Positions 9,328-19,081 are shown, counted from the stretch's first letter. The stretch is DNA of 64,000 nucleotides from CAZPQK01 sp964588695 (GCA_964588695.1 CAZPQK010000002.1:1-64000), one strand, 5' to 3'. The notes: a model not told the origin generated them from the sequence alone. Translations and numbers: made by a program.

Positions 9328-10551
9328 TTAGACCACTTTGATTGCCAGAAACTTTCGCTTACCCGCCTTGATCTCGTAGGGCTCTGCGCGTGGCGCCAGC
9401 TTAAGGTCCATGTCGGTTACCTTTTCGCCGTCAATCTTAAGGCCGCCCTGGGCGATGAGACGCTTGGCGGCACCGTTGCTCTCCACCAGATTGCCCGCTT
9501 TCAACGCCTTAACGATCCACAACTCACCATCTGACGCTTTTATTTCCATCGTCTCGATATCGTCGGGCCGATCCTTCTGAACAAAGATCGTGTCAAAGTG
9601 CTGCTCGGCGGCCGCAGCCGCGTCGGCGTTATGAAACTGCTCGACCAGATTACGACCCAGCTCTCGCTTCAGGTGTGACGGATTCACCGACGTATCCGCC
9701 AGCCGCGCCTTCACATTGGAAAGCCCGGCGGCATCGTAAGAACTCACCAACTCGAAGTACTTATAGATGAGTCCATCGGGGATCTTCATGGTCTTGCCAA
9801 AAATCTCTTCGGGCGGCTCGCTAATACCGATGTAGTTACCCAGCGACTTCGACATTTTTTCGACCCCGTCGATCCCCTCCAGAATGGGCGTGGTTAGAAT
9901 GACCTGCGGCTCCTGGCCATACTGCCGCTGAATGTCGCGAGCCATAAGCAGGTTAAACTTCTGTTCGGTACCACCGACCTCAACGTCGGCCTTAAGCGCC
10001 ACCGAATCGTAGCCTTGAGCCAGCGGATAAATAAACTCCAGCAGGCTAATCGGCTTGCCTTCGGTGTATCGCTTATTAAAGTCGTCGCGCTCGATAAGCT
10101 GGGCCACCGTCTGGGTCGCGGTCAGGCGCAGCACCTCGGCGAAGTTCATGTCCATCAACCACTTACTATTGAACTTCACGTCCGTACGGTCGCGGTCGAG
10201 TATCATAAACGCTTGATCCGTATAGGTTTTCGCGTTCTCCAGAACCTCGTCGTGGGTTAGCTGCTTGCGGGTTTCGCTACGCCCGGTCGGGTCGCCGATC
10301 AGCCCGGTAAAATCACCAATCAGGAACACCACCTGATGTCCTAAGTCTTGAAACTGGCGTAGCTTACGAAGCCCGACGGTGTGGCCGAGATGAATATCGG
10401 GCGCGGTTGGGTCAAACCCTTGTTTAACAATGAGTGGCTTGTTCTCTTTAAGAGAGCGCTTGAGCTTCTTTTCGAGCAGGTCCGGCGGCAGCAGGTCGAC
10501 GGTGCCCCGCGAGATGATTTCGAGCTGTTCGGCGTAGGATTTTGTGACCAT
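9328..10551 (-). CDS. tyrS: Tyrosyl-tRNA synthetase
   Basis: A class I aminoacyl-tRNA synthetase that charges tRNA-Tyr in the cytoplasm. The start chosen is the ATG at 10551 (MVTKSYAEQ), giving 407 residues, the usual length of the TyrZ-like subgroup; an upstream in-frame start would add 52 unrelated residues and cross the promoter. The HIGH motif is HLGH (54-57) and the KMSKS loop is KMSKS (232-236), both intact. An S4-like RNA-binding domain occupies about 345-407. A promoter is visible 45-75 bases upstream. There is no T-box in the short leader and no strong Shine-Dalgarno. Confidence 0.96.
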   Translation of the reverse strand: MVTKSYAEQLEIISRGTVDLLPPDLLEKKLKRSLKENKPLIVKQGFDPTAPDIHLGHTVGLRKLRQFQDLGHQVVFLIGDFTGLIGDPTGRSETRKQLTHDEVLENAKTYTDQAFMILDRDRTDVKFNSKWLMDMNFAEVLRLTATQTVAQLIERDDFNKRYTEGKPISLLEFIYPLAQGYDSVALKADVEVGGTEQKFNLLMARDIQRQYGQEPQVILTTPILEGIDGVEKMSKSLGNYIGISEPPEEIFGKTMKIPDGLIYKYFELVSSYDAAGLSNVKARLADTSVNPSHLKRELGRNLVEQFHNADAAAAAEQHFDTIFVQKDRPDDIETMEIKASDGELWIVKALKAGNLVESNGAAKRLIAQGGLKIDGEKVTDMDLKLAPRAEPYEIKAGKRKFLAIKVV

Positions 10552-10596
10552 AAAGAGGGCTCTGGGTTCCTTAAGGTAAGCGCTAAATTGTTGCGA

Positions 10597-10626
10597 ACTA
10601 TAACAAAACCGGGTCGCAAGCGTCAA
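10597..10626 (-). promoter_or_regulatory. Probable tyrS promoter
   Basis: Minus-strand TTGACG (10626-10621), 18 bases, TATAGT (10602-10597). The predicted start near 10590 gives a leader of about 40 nt before the tyrS ATG. Confidence 0.6.
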
Positions 10627-10659
10627 AATGCGTTGCTCCGCGGGGCCCGATAAACGAGA

Positions 10660-10689
10660 TTGGTGCCAGGCGGTTGCAGGTGCTATCTT
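10660..10689 (+). promoter_or_regulatory. Possible promoter of the class A PBP gene
   Basis: Plus-strand TTGGTG (10660-10665), 18 bases, TATCTT (10684-10689), 23 bases before the ATG. Divergent to the tyrS promoter. Moderate match only. Confidence 0.4.
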
Positions 10690-10712
10690 GAGTCGCAACC
10701 CCGCCATTATTT

Positions 10713-12818
10713 ATGAACCTAAAGTCGATCCGCATACCTTTCCGCATTCCGATCGTGGTGAAAGTCCTCGCCGGCCTGGTCATCCTTGGGTTGGGCATCG
10801 GCATCGCCGCCATCCAGTACTTCTCGCGCGACCTGCCCAGCACCGCGCGCCTGGAGATGATCGAACCGTCGCTTAAGACGCGCGTTTTCGCCGCCGACTC
10901 TTCGCTGGTCGGCGAATACTACATTGAAGACCGTGCGTTGGTTTCGCTCGAAGACATACCGCAGTACCTGATCGATGCGATTGTCGCAACCGAAGACCGC
11001 AAATTTTATGACCACTGGGGTGTGGACCTTATGGGTATCGCCCGCGCCGTATGGGTTAACATGCGGTCGGGATCGCGAGAAGAGGGCGGCAGCACGATTA
11101 CGCAACAGTTGGCGCGTAACCTCTTTGACATGTTCGAGAGTTCTTACACGCGGAAGATAAAAGAAGCGCTACTGGCGACACGCATCGAACGGTCGTACTC
11201 CAAGGACGAGATTCTGGAGATGTACTTGAACCAAATCTATTTTGGTTCGGGCGCGCACGGTGTAGAGGCGGCCGCACGCACATTCTTTAACAAGAGCGTT
11301 CGCGAACTCACTATGGGCGAAGCGACGCTGATCGCCGGGCTTCCCAAAAACCCGCGCGACTATTCGCCGCTGTACAACCTCGACCGTGCACTAAAGCGTC
11401 GCGAAGCTGTCCTAATTTCCATGGTCGACGCTGGCTACATTGCTAAGGGTACCGCCGACTCGATTCGCGCCGAAGAAATCAACCCGATGAAAACGCGCGC
11501 AGAGAAAAGCGACTACGCCGCATACTTTCTGGAAGAGGTGCGCAAGTATTTGGAGCGCCGCTACGGTTCCGACCGGATCTACCACGACGGTCTGCGCGTC
11601 TACACCGACCTCGACCCCAAGTTGCAACGCATCGCCGAAGACAGCATGGAAGTTCACTTGCAGCAGATGGAAGTGTACAAGCAGTACACCGACACAAAAG
11701 CTGCGTATGACACCCTGCTGGCCCACGGCGAAGAGGTTGGCGCGCCCAACTACCTGCAGTCCGCCGCCGTGGCCCTGGACGTCGAGACCGGGTACGTTAA
11801 AGCACTCGTGGGCGGTCGCAGTTTCAAGCAGAGTAAATTCAACCGGGCGACCCAAGCCAAGCGTCAGCCTGGCAGCGCGTTCAAACCGTTCATCTATCTT
11901 GCCGCCATGGAGAACGGTTACACGCCGGCGGACATTCTCCTGGACGCACCAGTGGTGCTGGACTTGCCCAACGGCGACGTGTGGAAACCGCGCAACTTTA
12001 CCGAGCGGTTCGAAGGCGAAGTATCTTTGCGACACTCGCTGGACTTTTCGATAAACATTGCCGCGATTCGACTGCTTATGGCGTTGGGACCCCAGTCCGC
12101 AATTAACTACGCGCGTTCGTGCGGCATCGAAAGCAACCTCGAGCCCGTGTACTCGCTGGCGCTGGGCGTGTCCGAGGTAAGCCTGACCGAGATCACCAAC
12201 GCCTATTCGACCATCGCCGCCGGCGGAATGCGCGGCGATTGGTTCCTGGTAAAACGGGTCGAAGACCGGGATGGAAACATCCTGGAAGACAATCAGATTT
12301 ACCGCGAAGAAGTTATCGATCCGCAAACAAACTTCATGATTACCAGCTTGCTGGAAAGCGTCGTTAACGAAGGCTACGGGCGCGGCTCGCGTGCGATGGG
12401 ATTTAAAGGAACGGCGGCCGGAAAGACCGGCACCACCGACGGTTGTACCGACGCGTGGTTCGTTGGTTTTACCCCGGAGATCGCAGTCGGCGTTTGGTCG
12501 GGATTCGACCGCAAAAAACCCATGGGCAAGGCCATGACCGGGGCACGTGTGTCGCTTCCGCTTTGGACCGACATCATGGCCGCGTACTACGAAGACCGCC
12601 CGTCGCCTCGTTTCAAACGCCCGTCCGGAATCACCGAAAGCGTGGTATGCGAAGACACCGGCCTGTTAGTCTCCACCAACTGTCGTAATGTACGCCGCGA
12701 AGTGTTTGTCGAAGGCACGCAGCCCCGTCGTTCGTGCGACCGCCACGACGGCGTCACTCGCCAACTCGACGGCGCGAGCTTTGACGACATCGACCGGGCG
12801 CTAACCGGCGGCGACTAG
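10713..12818 (+). CDS. Class A penicillin-binding protein (PBP1A type)
   Basis: A 701-residue bifunctional peptidoglycan synthase. One N-terminal membrane anchor (about 14-34) is followed by a GT51 glycosyltransferase domain with catalytic Glu94 in TEDRKFY and the EGGSTITQQ motif (124-132), then a transpeptidase domain with SAFK (388-391), SIN (446-448) and KTG (571-573). All catalytic motifs are intact, so it should both polymerise glycan strands and cross-link stem peptides in the periplasm. The stop TAG overlaps the GTG of the next gene by one base, so the glycosyltransferase downstream is likely co-translated. The gene is divergent from tyrS. Confidence 0.95.
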   Translation: MNLKSIRIPFRIPIVVKVLAGLVILGLGIGIAAIQYFSRDLPSTARLEMIEPSLKTRVFAADSSLVGEYYIEDRALVSLEDIPQYLIDAIVATEDRKFYDHWGVDLMGIARAVWVNMRSGSREEGGSTITQQLARNLFDMFESSYTRKIKEALLATRIERSYSKDEILEMYLNQIYFGSGAHGVEAAARTFFNKSVRELTMGEATLIAGLPKNPRDYSPLYNLDRALKRREAVLISMVDAGYIAKGTADSIRAEEINPMKTRAEKSDYAAYFLEEVRKYLERRYGSDRIYHDGLRVYTDLDPKLQRIAEDSMEVHLQQMEVYKQYTDTKAAYDTLLAHGEEVGAPNYLQSAAVALDVETGYVKALVGGRSFKQSKFNRATQAKRQPGSAFKPFIYLAAMENGYTPADILLDAPVVLDLPNGDVWKPRNFTERFEGEVSLRHSLDFSINIAAIRLLMALGPQSAINYARSCGIESNLEPVYSLALGVSEVSLTEITNAYSTIAAGGMRGDWFLVKRVEDRDGNILEDNQIYREEVIDPQTNFMITSLLESVVNEGYGRGSRAMGFKGTAAGKTGTTDGCTDAWFVGFTPEIAVGVWSGFDRKKPMGKAMTGARVSLPLWTDIMAAYYEDRPSPRFKRPSGITESVVCEDTGLLVSTNCRNVRREVFVEGTQPRRSCDRHDGVTRQLDGASFDDIDRALTGGD

Positions 12819-13711
12819 TGGCGGCATCCGCGTTCGTTGCCGCGGTGGTACCGACGTTTAACCGAGCGCACACACTTCCCCGCGCACTTTCGTCAATCCT
12901 TAAGCAGTCGCGACCAGTCGACGATGTTATTGTCGTCGATGACGGCTCCACCGACAACACCGCAGCAATCGCCTGCGATTTCCCCGATGTCACGTGGCTT
13001 GGGCAGAACAACTCCGGAGTCAGTGCCGCACGCAACCACGGCATCCGCGCGGCCACCAGTCACTTTCGCAAACGTTTTCCCGACCGTGAGTATACCGACC
13101 TGTGGATTGCGCTGCTCGATTCGGACGACGAGTGGCAACCCCATCGCGTCGAACGGCAACTCGACCGGATCGCGGCAATAAACGACCACGTAGAACCGCA
13201 ACCCGACTACCGACTTGTGCACAGCGACGAGGTTTGGGTGCGCAACGGCGTACGCGTGAACCCCATGAAGAAGCACGAAAAGACGGGCGGCTGGATCTAC
13301 CAACGATGCCTTCCCCTGTGCGTGATTTCGCCGTCGGCCAGCCTAATCCGTCGCGACTTGTTTGACGACCGTGGGCTTTTCGACGAAACGCTGCCCGCGT
13401 GCGAAGACTACGACCTGTGGCTGCGCGTGTGTGCACACGAGCCGGTGCTCTATATTGACGAACAACTAATCGTGAAATACGGCGGCCACGACGACCAACT
13501 CTCACAGAAACATTGGGGTATGGATCGTTTTCGCATTAAAGCGTTGTCAAAGATGCTTCGTGCCGAAGAGCTCAACGACGAGCAACGCGCTGCAACCCTC
13601 GACATGCTTACTCACAAACTAAGCGTCATGGAGACCGGCGCGCGTAAGCGTGCCAACACCGAACTCGTTACGGAGCTTGCACAGGTCCGTAATGAGTTCG
13701 ATCTCACCTAA
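12818..13711 (+). CDS. GT2-family glycosyltransferase
   Basis: A 297-residue GT-A inverting glycosyltransferase. The N-terminus has VVPTFNRA and VVDDGSTDNT (nucleotide-sugar binding), followed by SAARNHG and the metal-binding DSDDEW block. The C-terminal third is helical and has no membrane segment, so it is probably a peripheral enzyme of the cell-envelope glycan pathway. The GTG start shares its G with the TAG stop of the PBP gene. A GC-rich hairpin (CCCCGC/GCGGGG, 13713-13726) lies just after the stop but has no T-tract. Donor and acceptor are unknown. Confidence 0.88.
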   Translation: MAASAFVAAVVPTFNRAHTLPRALSSILKQSRPVDDVIVVDDGSTDNTAAIACDFPDVTWLGQNNSGVSAARNHGIRAATSHFRKRFPDREYTDLWIALLDSDDEWQPHRVERQLDRIAAINDHVEPQPDYRLVHSDEVWVRNGVRVNPMKKHEKTGGWIYQRCLPLCVISPSASLIRRDLFDDRGLFDETLPACEDYDLWLRVCAHEPVLYIDEQLIVKYGGHDDQLSQKHWGMDRFRIKALSKMLRAEELNDEQRAATLDMLTHKLSVMETGARKRANTELVTELAQVRNEFDLT

Positions 13712-13929
13712 CCCCGCTTGCGGGGTGCTCGCCGCTTTGATATTCTGTCCCTGGCGTGCTCTCTGGTCAGCGCACGACCACGTCCTCGCAACCTCGCTCC
13801 ACTTCGCTCGGCTAGCCGCCGAACTGAAGCGAGAGCGGATCGGCCCAGAGCCGGCGCCGGATCCTCGCTCGTTCCCGCGGAAGGATTGCTCGCACGTGTC
13901 GTACGCTTCCCATGACATCAAGGAGAGCA

Positions 13930-15045
13930 ATGAAGGACAAACCCACCAAACAAACCGCCCTCCCCGCAACCGGCGCAAGGCCAGGCGCCCTCAAGGGTAG
14001 AGGCGCGGAAGAAAACCCCCGCAATAGATTTGTGCCGCTGGAGTACGACTTCGTCGACGAAGACGTCGCGCAATGGACGGACCAAGACATTAGCGAAGCC
14101 GAACGTCCGCGCACCGAGTTGTTCGAAGACAACACCAGGACGATTCTTGCGCGTAACGAAAGCCCGGATGTTTCTTTCGACGCGAGTGTGAATCCTTATC
14201 GCGGATGCGAACACGGGTGCGTGTATTGTTTTGCCCGGCCGTTCCACGAGTACTTGGGATTTTCGCTGGGGCTGGACTTCGAATCGAAGATTCTGGTCAA
14301 GCGTGACGCGCCGCAATTGCTCCGGACCGAGCTAACGAAGACGTCGTGGAAGCCGAAACTTGTTGGATTTAGCGGTGCCACCGACGCGTACCAACCGATC
14401 GAACGTCGACTGGAGTTAACCCGCGGCTGCCTGAAAGTGCTGGCTGAGTTTCGAAACCCCACCGTACTAATGACCAAAAACTTTCTGGCGACACGCGACA
14501 TCGACGTGTGGCAAGAGCTTGCGGCCAACAATGCCGGCGTCGTGTTCTTTTCCACAACGACACTCGACGCCGACCTGGCTCGCAAGTTAGAGCCCCGCGC
14601 GTCGTCCCCTCGCAAACGCCTGGAGGCCGTCGAGGCATTCGCTAAAGCTGGCGTGCCGGTAGGTGTGCTCACCTCTCCCGTGATCCCCGGGCTTACCGAC
14701 CACGAAATTCCCGGTTTGTTAAAAGCGGCCGCCGATGCGGGAGCACAGTACGCTAGTTTTACCGTGCTGCGGCTGCCGCACGGCGTTAAAAACTTGTTTG
14801 TGTCGTGGCTGCAACGCCACTTTCCCGACCGAGAGTCCAAAGTGCTAAACCGCATCCGCGAACTGCGCGACGGCAAACTCAGCGACCCACGGTACCAGGA
14901 ACGGCATCGTGGCGATGGAATTTTTGCGCAACAGATTGCCGCGATGTTTCAGGTGAGCCTAAAGAAAAACGGTTTGAAGCGAGGTGCACCGAAGCTGACG
15001 ACAGCGAATTTCCGGCGCCCCGGCGAGCAAATGAAGCTGCTGTAG
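13930..15045 (+). CDS. PA0069/Rv2578c-family radical SAM protein
   Basis: The ATG at 13930 (MKDKPTKQ) is chosen because AGGAG lies 8 bases upstream; an in-frame ATG 18 bases earlier lacks one. The 371-residue product has the radical SAM cluster motif in the form CEHGCVYC (CX3CX2C) within RGCEHGCVYCFARP, which coordinates a 4Fe-4S cluster and SAM. The FARPFHEYLG stretch identifies the PA0069/Rv2578c group, distantly related to spore photoproduct lyase. The physiological reaction of this group is not established. It is convergent with the DUF72 gene, 16 bases apart. About 215 bases upstream hold no recognisable gene. Confidence 0.88.
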   Translation: MKDKPTKQTALPATGARPGALKGRGAEENPRNRFVPLEYDFVDEDVAQWTDQDISEAERPRTELFEDNTRTILARNESPDVSFDASVNPYRGCEHGCVYCFARPFHEYLGFSLGLDFESKILVKRDAPQLLRTELTKTSWKPKLVGFSGATDAYQPIERRLELTRGCLKVLAEFRNPTVLMTKNFLATRDIDVWQELAANNAGVVFFSTTTLDADLARKLEPRASSPRKRLEAVEAFAKAGVPVGVLTSPVIPGLTDHEIPGLLKAAADAGAQYASFTVLRLPHGVKNLFVSWLQRHFPDRESKVLNRIRELRDGKLSDPRYQERHRGDGIFAQQIAAMFQVSLKKNGLKRGAPKLTTANFRRPGEQMKLL

Positions 15046-15061
15046 AACGAGCCCGCAAACG

Positions 15062-15760
15062 CTACTGGTCGATAAGCCCCAAGAACTTCATTCCGGCCTT
15101 GGGTCCCGCGCCAGCGTCTTCGTGCTTAAAGAACACAAACGAGTCTTTGAATCCTAGCTCGTCGATGTTTTTAACCCACTTTTCCAGGCCGGGTTTGCGA
15201 TAACTGGCGCGACGCAGGCGCAGGTAGCCCCAGTCCGCGGTGGCAACCAGCGGCGTGCAGTCTTCGTCGGTGTCGGCAATCACCAGCGCGGAGTTCTTGG
15301 ACTTAAGCGCATCAAAAACATCGTCGTCAAACCAGCTTTCGTGACGAAACTCAAACGCCGCGCGGATTCGACGCGGTATCATCGGTAGAAAGTTGTTTAG
15401 CTTTTCGATGTCCTTCTTAAAATTGGGCGGCAACTGAAACAGCACGACGCCCAATTTTAGCCCCAATGGCGAAAGCGCACGAAACATATACTGGGTGTGT
15501 TCTTGGACATCGCCGAGGCGGCCAAAATGGGTAATCCGACGGCTCGCTTTCATCGAAAACCGAAACGTTTCCGGCACCTGCTCCGCCCAACTCTCCACCA
15601 CACTCTCGCGCGGCATGCGATAGAACGTATTGTTGATCTCCACCGACGTCAACTTGCTGGCAAAGTACGATAGCATGTCGTCGTTCTTAATCTTCTCGGG
15701 ATAGAACGGACCCTTCCATTCCTTGTAACTGTAACCACTGGTTCCCACAAACCAACTCAT
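15062..15760 (-). CDS. DUF72 family protein (YecE-like)
   Basis: A 232-residue member of the DUF72 TIM-barrel family. Seen are the N-terminal GTSGYSYKEWKGPFYP, the VEINNTFYRMP block and the AFEFRHESW segment characteristic of the family. The biochemical role is unknown. Its start ATG overlaps the deoB stop by four bases (ATGA), so it is the last gene of an alr-deoB-DUF72 operon. DUF72 and radical SAM PA0069-like genes face each other here, but they are on opposite strands. Confidence 0.9.
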   Translation of the reverse strand: MSWFVGTSGYSYKEWKGPFYPEKIKNDDMLSYFASKLTSVEINNTFYRMPRESVVESWAEQVPETFRFSMKASRRITHFGRLGDVQEHTQYMFRALSPLGLKLGVVLFQLPPNFKKDIEKLNNFLPMIPRRIRAAFEFRHESWFDDDVFDALKSKNSALVIADTDEDCTPLVATADWGYLRLRRASYRKPGLEKWVKNIDELGFKDSFVFFKHEDAGAGPKAGMKFLGLIDQ

Positions 15761-16932
15761 CGCGATTCCTCGGCGTTTGAGACTACGTTAACCTTTGGCA
15801 GGTCGGTGTCCACTCCCAGCGCGGCGAGCACGGTGCCGCCGACATGATCAAACCCGTCGAGCCGTCCCAAATGACAACCCCGATCGATACCAGAATGATA
15901 CACGATCAACGGAACATTCTCGCGAGAGTGGTCAGTACTTGCGGTCGTCGGATCGTTGCCGTGGTCAGACGTGATCATTAGCAAATCGGTTGAATCCAGG
16001 CGTGGCAGCAGATCGAGCAGGAACAAATCAAAATCTTCCAGCCCCAGCGCATACGCCCTTGGGTCGTTGCGATGCCCCCACATCGTGTCAAAGTCGACCA
16101 GGTTCACAAACAAGAACCCGCGCTCCATCGTATCGAGACAGCTTAGGGTCTGTCGCATTCCATCTTGATTGTCGCGGGTATGAAAACTTTGACCGATCCC
16201 CCGGCCGCAAAACAAATCGTCAATCTTCCCGATCGTGGTCACCGGAATGCTGGCGCGTGCGAGTTCGTCCAACACTGTCGTTTGCGGCGGCGCAATTCCA
16301 AAGTCTTTTCGCCGCGGCGTACGAAAGTAACCGCCAGACTTGCCCGCGAAAGGACGGGCGATGATTCGCGCCACCGCCGGAACAATCCCGATTTCACGCG
16401 CTGCCATACACCACTGGTACAACTGAGCCACAGGAACCACGTCCTCGTGCGCGGCGATCTGGCAGACACTGTCTTGCGAGGTGTACATGATGGGTTTGCC
16501 GGTGGCTACGTGTTCATCGCCGAGCCGCTGAATGATCTCGGTCCCGCTTGCCGCCTCGTTGCCCAACACACCGCGACCGATGTCATTAACAAAAGTCCGA
16601 ACAAACGCTGCCGGCATACCATCGGGATAAACCGTGAACGGGCGTTCCAGTCGACACCCCATTAACTCCCAATGGCCACTGATAGAGTCTTTACCCGCAG
16701 AGCGGGGCCGCAGAATCGCATGATGGCCAGCGGGGTCGGGTTCGCGTGCCACACCAGCGATATCGGAAAGGTTGCCCAAGCCCATCGTTGCCAACTGGGA
16801 CAGGTTTAACCCGCCGACCATTCGCGCGGTGTTCCCGAGACTGTGGGAGCCCACATCGCCGTAGTTGGCGGCATCGGATGCTTCGCCAATACCGACCCCG
16901 TCGAGGACGATCACAATGACACGTTTAAACAT
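15757..16932 (-). CDS. deoB: Phosphopentomutase
   Basis: Interconverts ribose- or deoxyribose-1-phosphate and the 5-phosphates, linking nucleoside breakdown to central metabolism. The start is placed at the ATG at 16932 (MFKRVIVIVLDGVGIG), 7 bases after the alr stop; the frame remains open upstream but that portion overlaps alr in another frame. The 391-residue length is typical. Alkaline-phosphatase-superfamily metal ligands are visible: LDGVGIGE near the N-terminus and TSDHGNDPTTASTDHSRE near the C-terminus. A TATAAT string overlaps the alr end just before the start, but coupling to alr is the simpler reading. Confidence 0.95.
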   Translation of the reverse strand: MFKRVIVIVLDGVGIGEASDAANYGDVGSHSLGNTARMVGGLNLSQLATMGLGNLSDIAGVAREPDPAGHHAILRPRSAGKDSISGHWELMGCRLERPFTVYPDGMPAAFVRTFVNDIGRGVLGNEAASGTEIIQRLGDEHVATGKPIMYTSQDSVCQIAAHEDVVPVAQLYQWCMAAREIGIVPAVARIIARPFAGKSGGYFRTPRRKDFGIAPPQTTVLDELARASIPVTTIGKIDDLFCGRGIGQSFHTRDNQDGMRQTLSCLDTMERGFLFVNLVDFDTMWGHRNDPRAYALGLEDFDLFLLDLLPRLDSTDLLMITSDHGNDPTTASTDHSRENVPLIVYHSGIDRGCHLGRLDGFDHVGGTVLAALGVDTDLPKVNVVSNAEESR

Positions 16933-16939
16933 CTTGGGA

Positions 16940-18124
16940 TTATACCAGGACTCGGTTGGGCAGGATGCCCAGCAGCGATTTGTAGGTTTCCACCTTGCCG
17001 CTGCGAAAATACGTCCGCGGGACGCGTTTGCTGATGTTGCAGATAATGTCGTAGCCGATCGTGCCCGCCCAGTCGGCGATGTCGTTAAGGCCAATCGTCG
17101 CGCTGTCGGCGCCAACGGATTGCGAACCGATCAGCACCACTTCATCCCCGGCCTGTGGCACTGCCGGAAGATCGGTCAGATCCACCATCGTCATGTCCAT
17201 GGTGACACGCCCCACAATCGGAACCCGTCGCCCGCCGACAATCATGAATCCCTTCCCCGATGTTCCGATCGGATACCCATCGCCGTAGCCAACGGGAATA
17301 ACGCCGATAACAGAGTCGCGCTGTGTCACAAAGGTGCGGCCGTAGCTGATGCCATGACCTTTCGGAACGTGGCGCACGCGGGCGACACGACTTTTCCAAC
17401 TTAGCACCGGCCGCAGTTGCGACTCGATACGATGACCGCCCGGGTAGTGACCGTAAGCTAGAAGTCCGGTGCGAACCATATCCATGTGCGACGTAACGAC
17501 GGTGGGCACCGCACCGCTGTTCGCGCTATGCAATACGCCAACATCGACTCCACGCGCACGCACGCGAGCCACCAGATCGTTAAACGCTTCTACCTGCTGC
17601 TGGGTAAACTGCGGATCCTCATCCGACACCGGAAAGTGAGTGTAGATTCCCGCGAAGTCGAGCTGTGGAAGGTTCCCAATCGCCACCACGTCGTCTTCGG
17701 CATCGGCAAGCTGTATCCCAGTGCGTCCCATTCCCGTGTCGATCTCGACGTGAATCGACGAACGCATTTGGTGTCGCTGACAATACGCGGACAACGCTTG
17801 CGCAAAGTCCAACGAAGAAATCGAAACCGACACCCCACGCGCGACCACCGCTGGAATCTCCGTCTCCAGAATTGGACTAAGAATTAAAATCGGCGTCGTG
17901 ATGCCCGCTTCAACCAACTCGATCGCTTCGTCGACGGTTGCAACGCCGAGCATGCGCACCTTGCCTTCGGCCGCGCGCGCGACTTGCACTGCACCCAGGC
18001 CGTACGCATCAGCCTTGGCCACGAGCATCGTATCAACGTCGGTACCGACCAGGTCGCGGATGGCCTTAAAGTTGTGTGCAAGGTGATCGAGATTTACCTC
18101 GACCCATGTGGGAAGCTTCTTCAT
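16940..18124 (-). CDS. alr: Alanine racemase
   Basis: A PLP enzyme of 394 residues that makes D-alanine for peptidoglycan. The PLP lysine is in VAKADAYGLG (about residue 37), and the GYGDGYP motif provides the second catalytic base region. Length and fold are standard for the family. First gene of a tight minus-strand operon with deoB (7-base gap) and the DUF72 gene. It lies downstream of the terminator at 18165-18200, so it probably has its own promoter in the 120-base gap, though I cannot point to a clear one. Confidence 0.95.
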   Translation of the reverse strand: MKKLPTWVEVNLDHLAHNFKAIRDLVGTDVDTMLVAKADAYGLGAVQVARAAEGKVRMLGVATVDEAIELVEAGITTPILILSPILETEIPAVVARGVSVSISSLDFAQALSAYCQRHQMRSSIHVEIDTGMGRTGIQLADAEDDVVAIGNLPQLDFAGIYTHFPVSDEDPQFTQQQVEAFNDLVARVRARGVDVGVLHSANSGAVPTVVTSHMDMVRTGLLAYGHYPGGHRIESQLRPVLSWKSRVARVRHVPKGHGISYGRTFVTQRDSVIGVIPVGYGDGYPIGTSGKGFMIVGGRRVPIVGRVTMDMTMVDLTDLPAVPQAGDEVVLIGSQSVGADSATIGLNDIADWAGTIGYDIICNISKRVPRTYFRSGKVETYKSLLGILPNRVLV

Positions 18125-18164
18125 GCAGAAAAGCTAGCCGATTGGCCCAAGCCCGGCAAGCACT

Positions 18165-18200
18165 ACCAAAAGAAACGGGGCCGCCAGATGGCGACCCCGT
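18165..18200 (-). terminator. Rho-independent terminator
   Basis: On the minus strand ACGGGG-TCGCCA/TGGCGG-CCCCGT forms a long stem (18175-18200), followed by TTTCTTTTGG (18174-18165). It terminates the lipoprotein gene ending at 18242. Confidence 0.8.
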
Positions 18201-18241
18201 CGTTGACTGGTGAACTCGTCAACGAAATCTTTGCTAACGGA

Positions 18242-19006
18242 CTAGCTCGCGAAAACGCGACCCATGAACTCGACGTAGTCAACAACCACGGTTCCAATGA
18301 TCTGGTTGTTGCGTCGATCCGGCCAGGCTTCTTCTTCGGTTAGCGTAATGCCACCCTTAAAAGCGCCGCCGTTCTTGATGAGCGTTTCCAATACCATTTC
18401 GACCCCGTCGCTGGGAACACCTTCCCAGTCAATGCGGTAAGTCGACTGCGTGCCCTGGAGCAGATAAATCTCTTCGCCATCTTCTTCACTCATCGTGATC
18501 GTGCCTTCGACAGTGAACTGCTTGTCGATGGCTTTCTTGATGGCTTCGGTGTTGTTCCAACGAAGGCGGTCCAGATCCCACTCTTCGTGATCACGCGAAC
18601 GGTAATCAGCAACCGGAATTGCGATCGGCGCCTGCACCGGTCGGTTGTTTACAATCGTGGTATCGCCATTGGCAACGATTTGCTCGACGCGAAAGTGCAC
18701 GTACGGCGAAAACTTCTTAGCGACGTTAAACACCATGTCGCCGCCAGCACCTTCGAGGTGCGAACCGATGCTCGGACCAACCAACATAGAGGTAATGTTT
18801 CCGCTGCGAATCATTGCCGTGTTGTTGGCTACGGCGATGATCTGCGGGTTGCGGATCTTATACTTCATGCCCTTGCTGATCACCGACGGACCATAAAGCA
18901 AGGTGCGGAGGGAAGCCTCGGCATACGGGTCGACGGCTTCCTGATCGCCGCTGCAACCCAGCGCAAACATACAAGCCAGGCTTGCCAGCAAAACTCTCTT
19001 CAACAT
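18242..19006 (-). CDS. Lipoprotein of unknown function
   Basis: The ATG at 19006 is chosen because AAGGAG precedes it; the 254-residue product starts MLKRVLLASLACMFALGC, a clear signal peptide with lipobox ALGC, so it is lipid-anchored in the envelope. I do not recognise the family. The body contains regular alternating hydrophobic stretches, a DLDRLRWNNTEAIKK segment and an EEDGEEIYLLQGTQ segment suggesting a beta-rich domain, and ends with hydrophobic VDYVEFMGRVF. It is a monocistronic unit with its own terminator and possible promoter. The upstream gene is the cytochrome fusion, 150 bases away. Confidence 0.75.
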   Translation of the reverse strand: MLKRVLLASLACMFALGCSGDQEAVDPYAEASLRTLLYGPSVISKGMKYKIRNPQIIAVANNTAMIRSGNITSMLVGPSIGSHLEGAGGDMVFNVAKKFSPYVHFRVEQIVANGDTTIVNNRPVQAPIAIPVADYRSRDHEEWDLDRLRWNNTEAIKKAIDKQFTVEGTITMSEEDGEEIYLLQGTQSTYRIDWEGVPSDGVEMVLETLIKNGGAFKGGITLTEEEAWPDRRNNQIIGTVVVDYVEFMGRVFAS

Positions 19007-19081
19007 GCGGACATCTCCTTCTGAACTGTCGCGATGCAGGATAATGTCTGTGGGGATTACAAAAAACAAGTGTGTCCTATG

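Noticed and set aside
10552..10712. T-box or other riboswitch in the tyrS leader
   Set aside because: The leader is only about 40 nt from the predicted start, with no specifier loop or T-box sequence.
13650..14000. 116-residue plus-strand open frame between the GT2 and radical SAM genes
   Set aside because: Overlaps both flanking genes in other frames, has no ribosome-binding site and a low-complexity Arg/Ser/Pro composition typical of a shadow frame.
16933..17115. 61-residue N-terminal extension of deoB
   Set aside because: It overlaps alr in another frame and does not resemble phosphopentomutase; the family start MFKRVIVIVLDG is at 16932.
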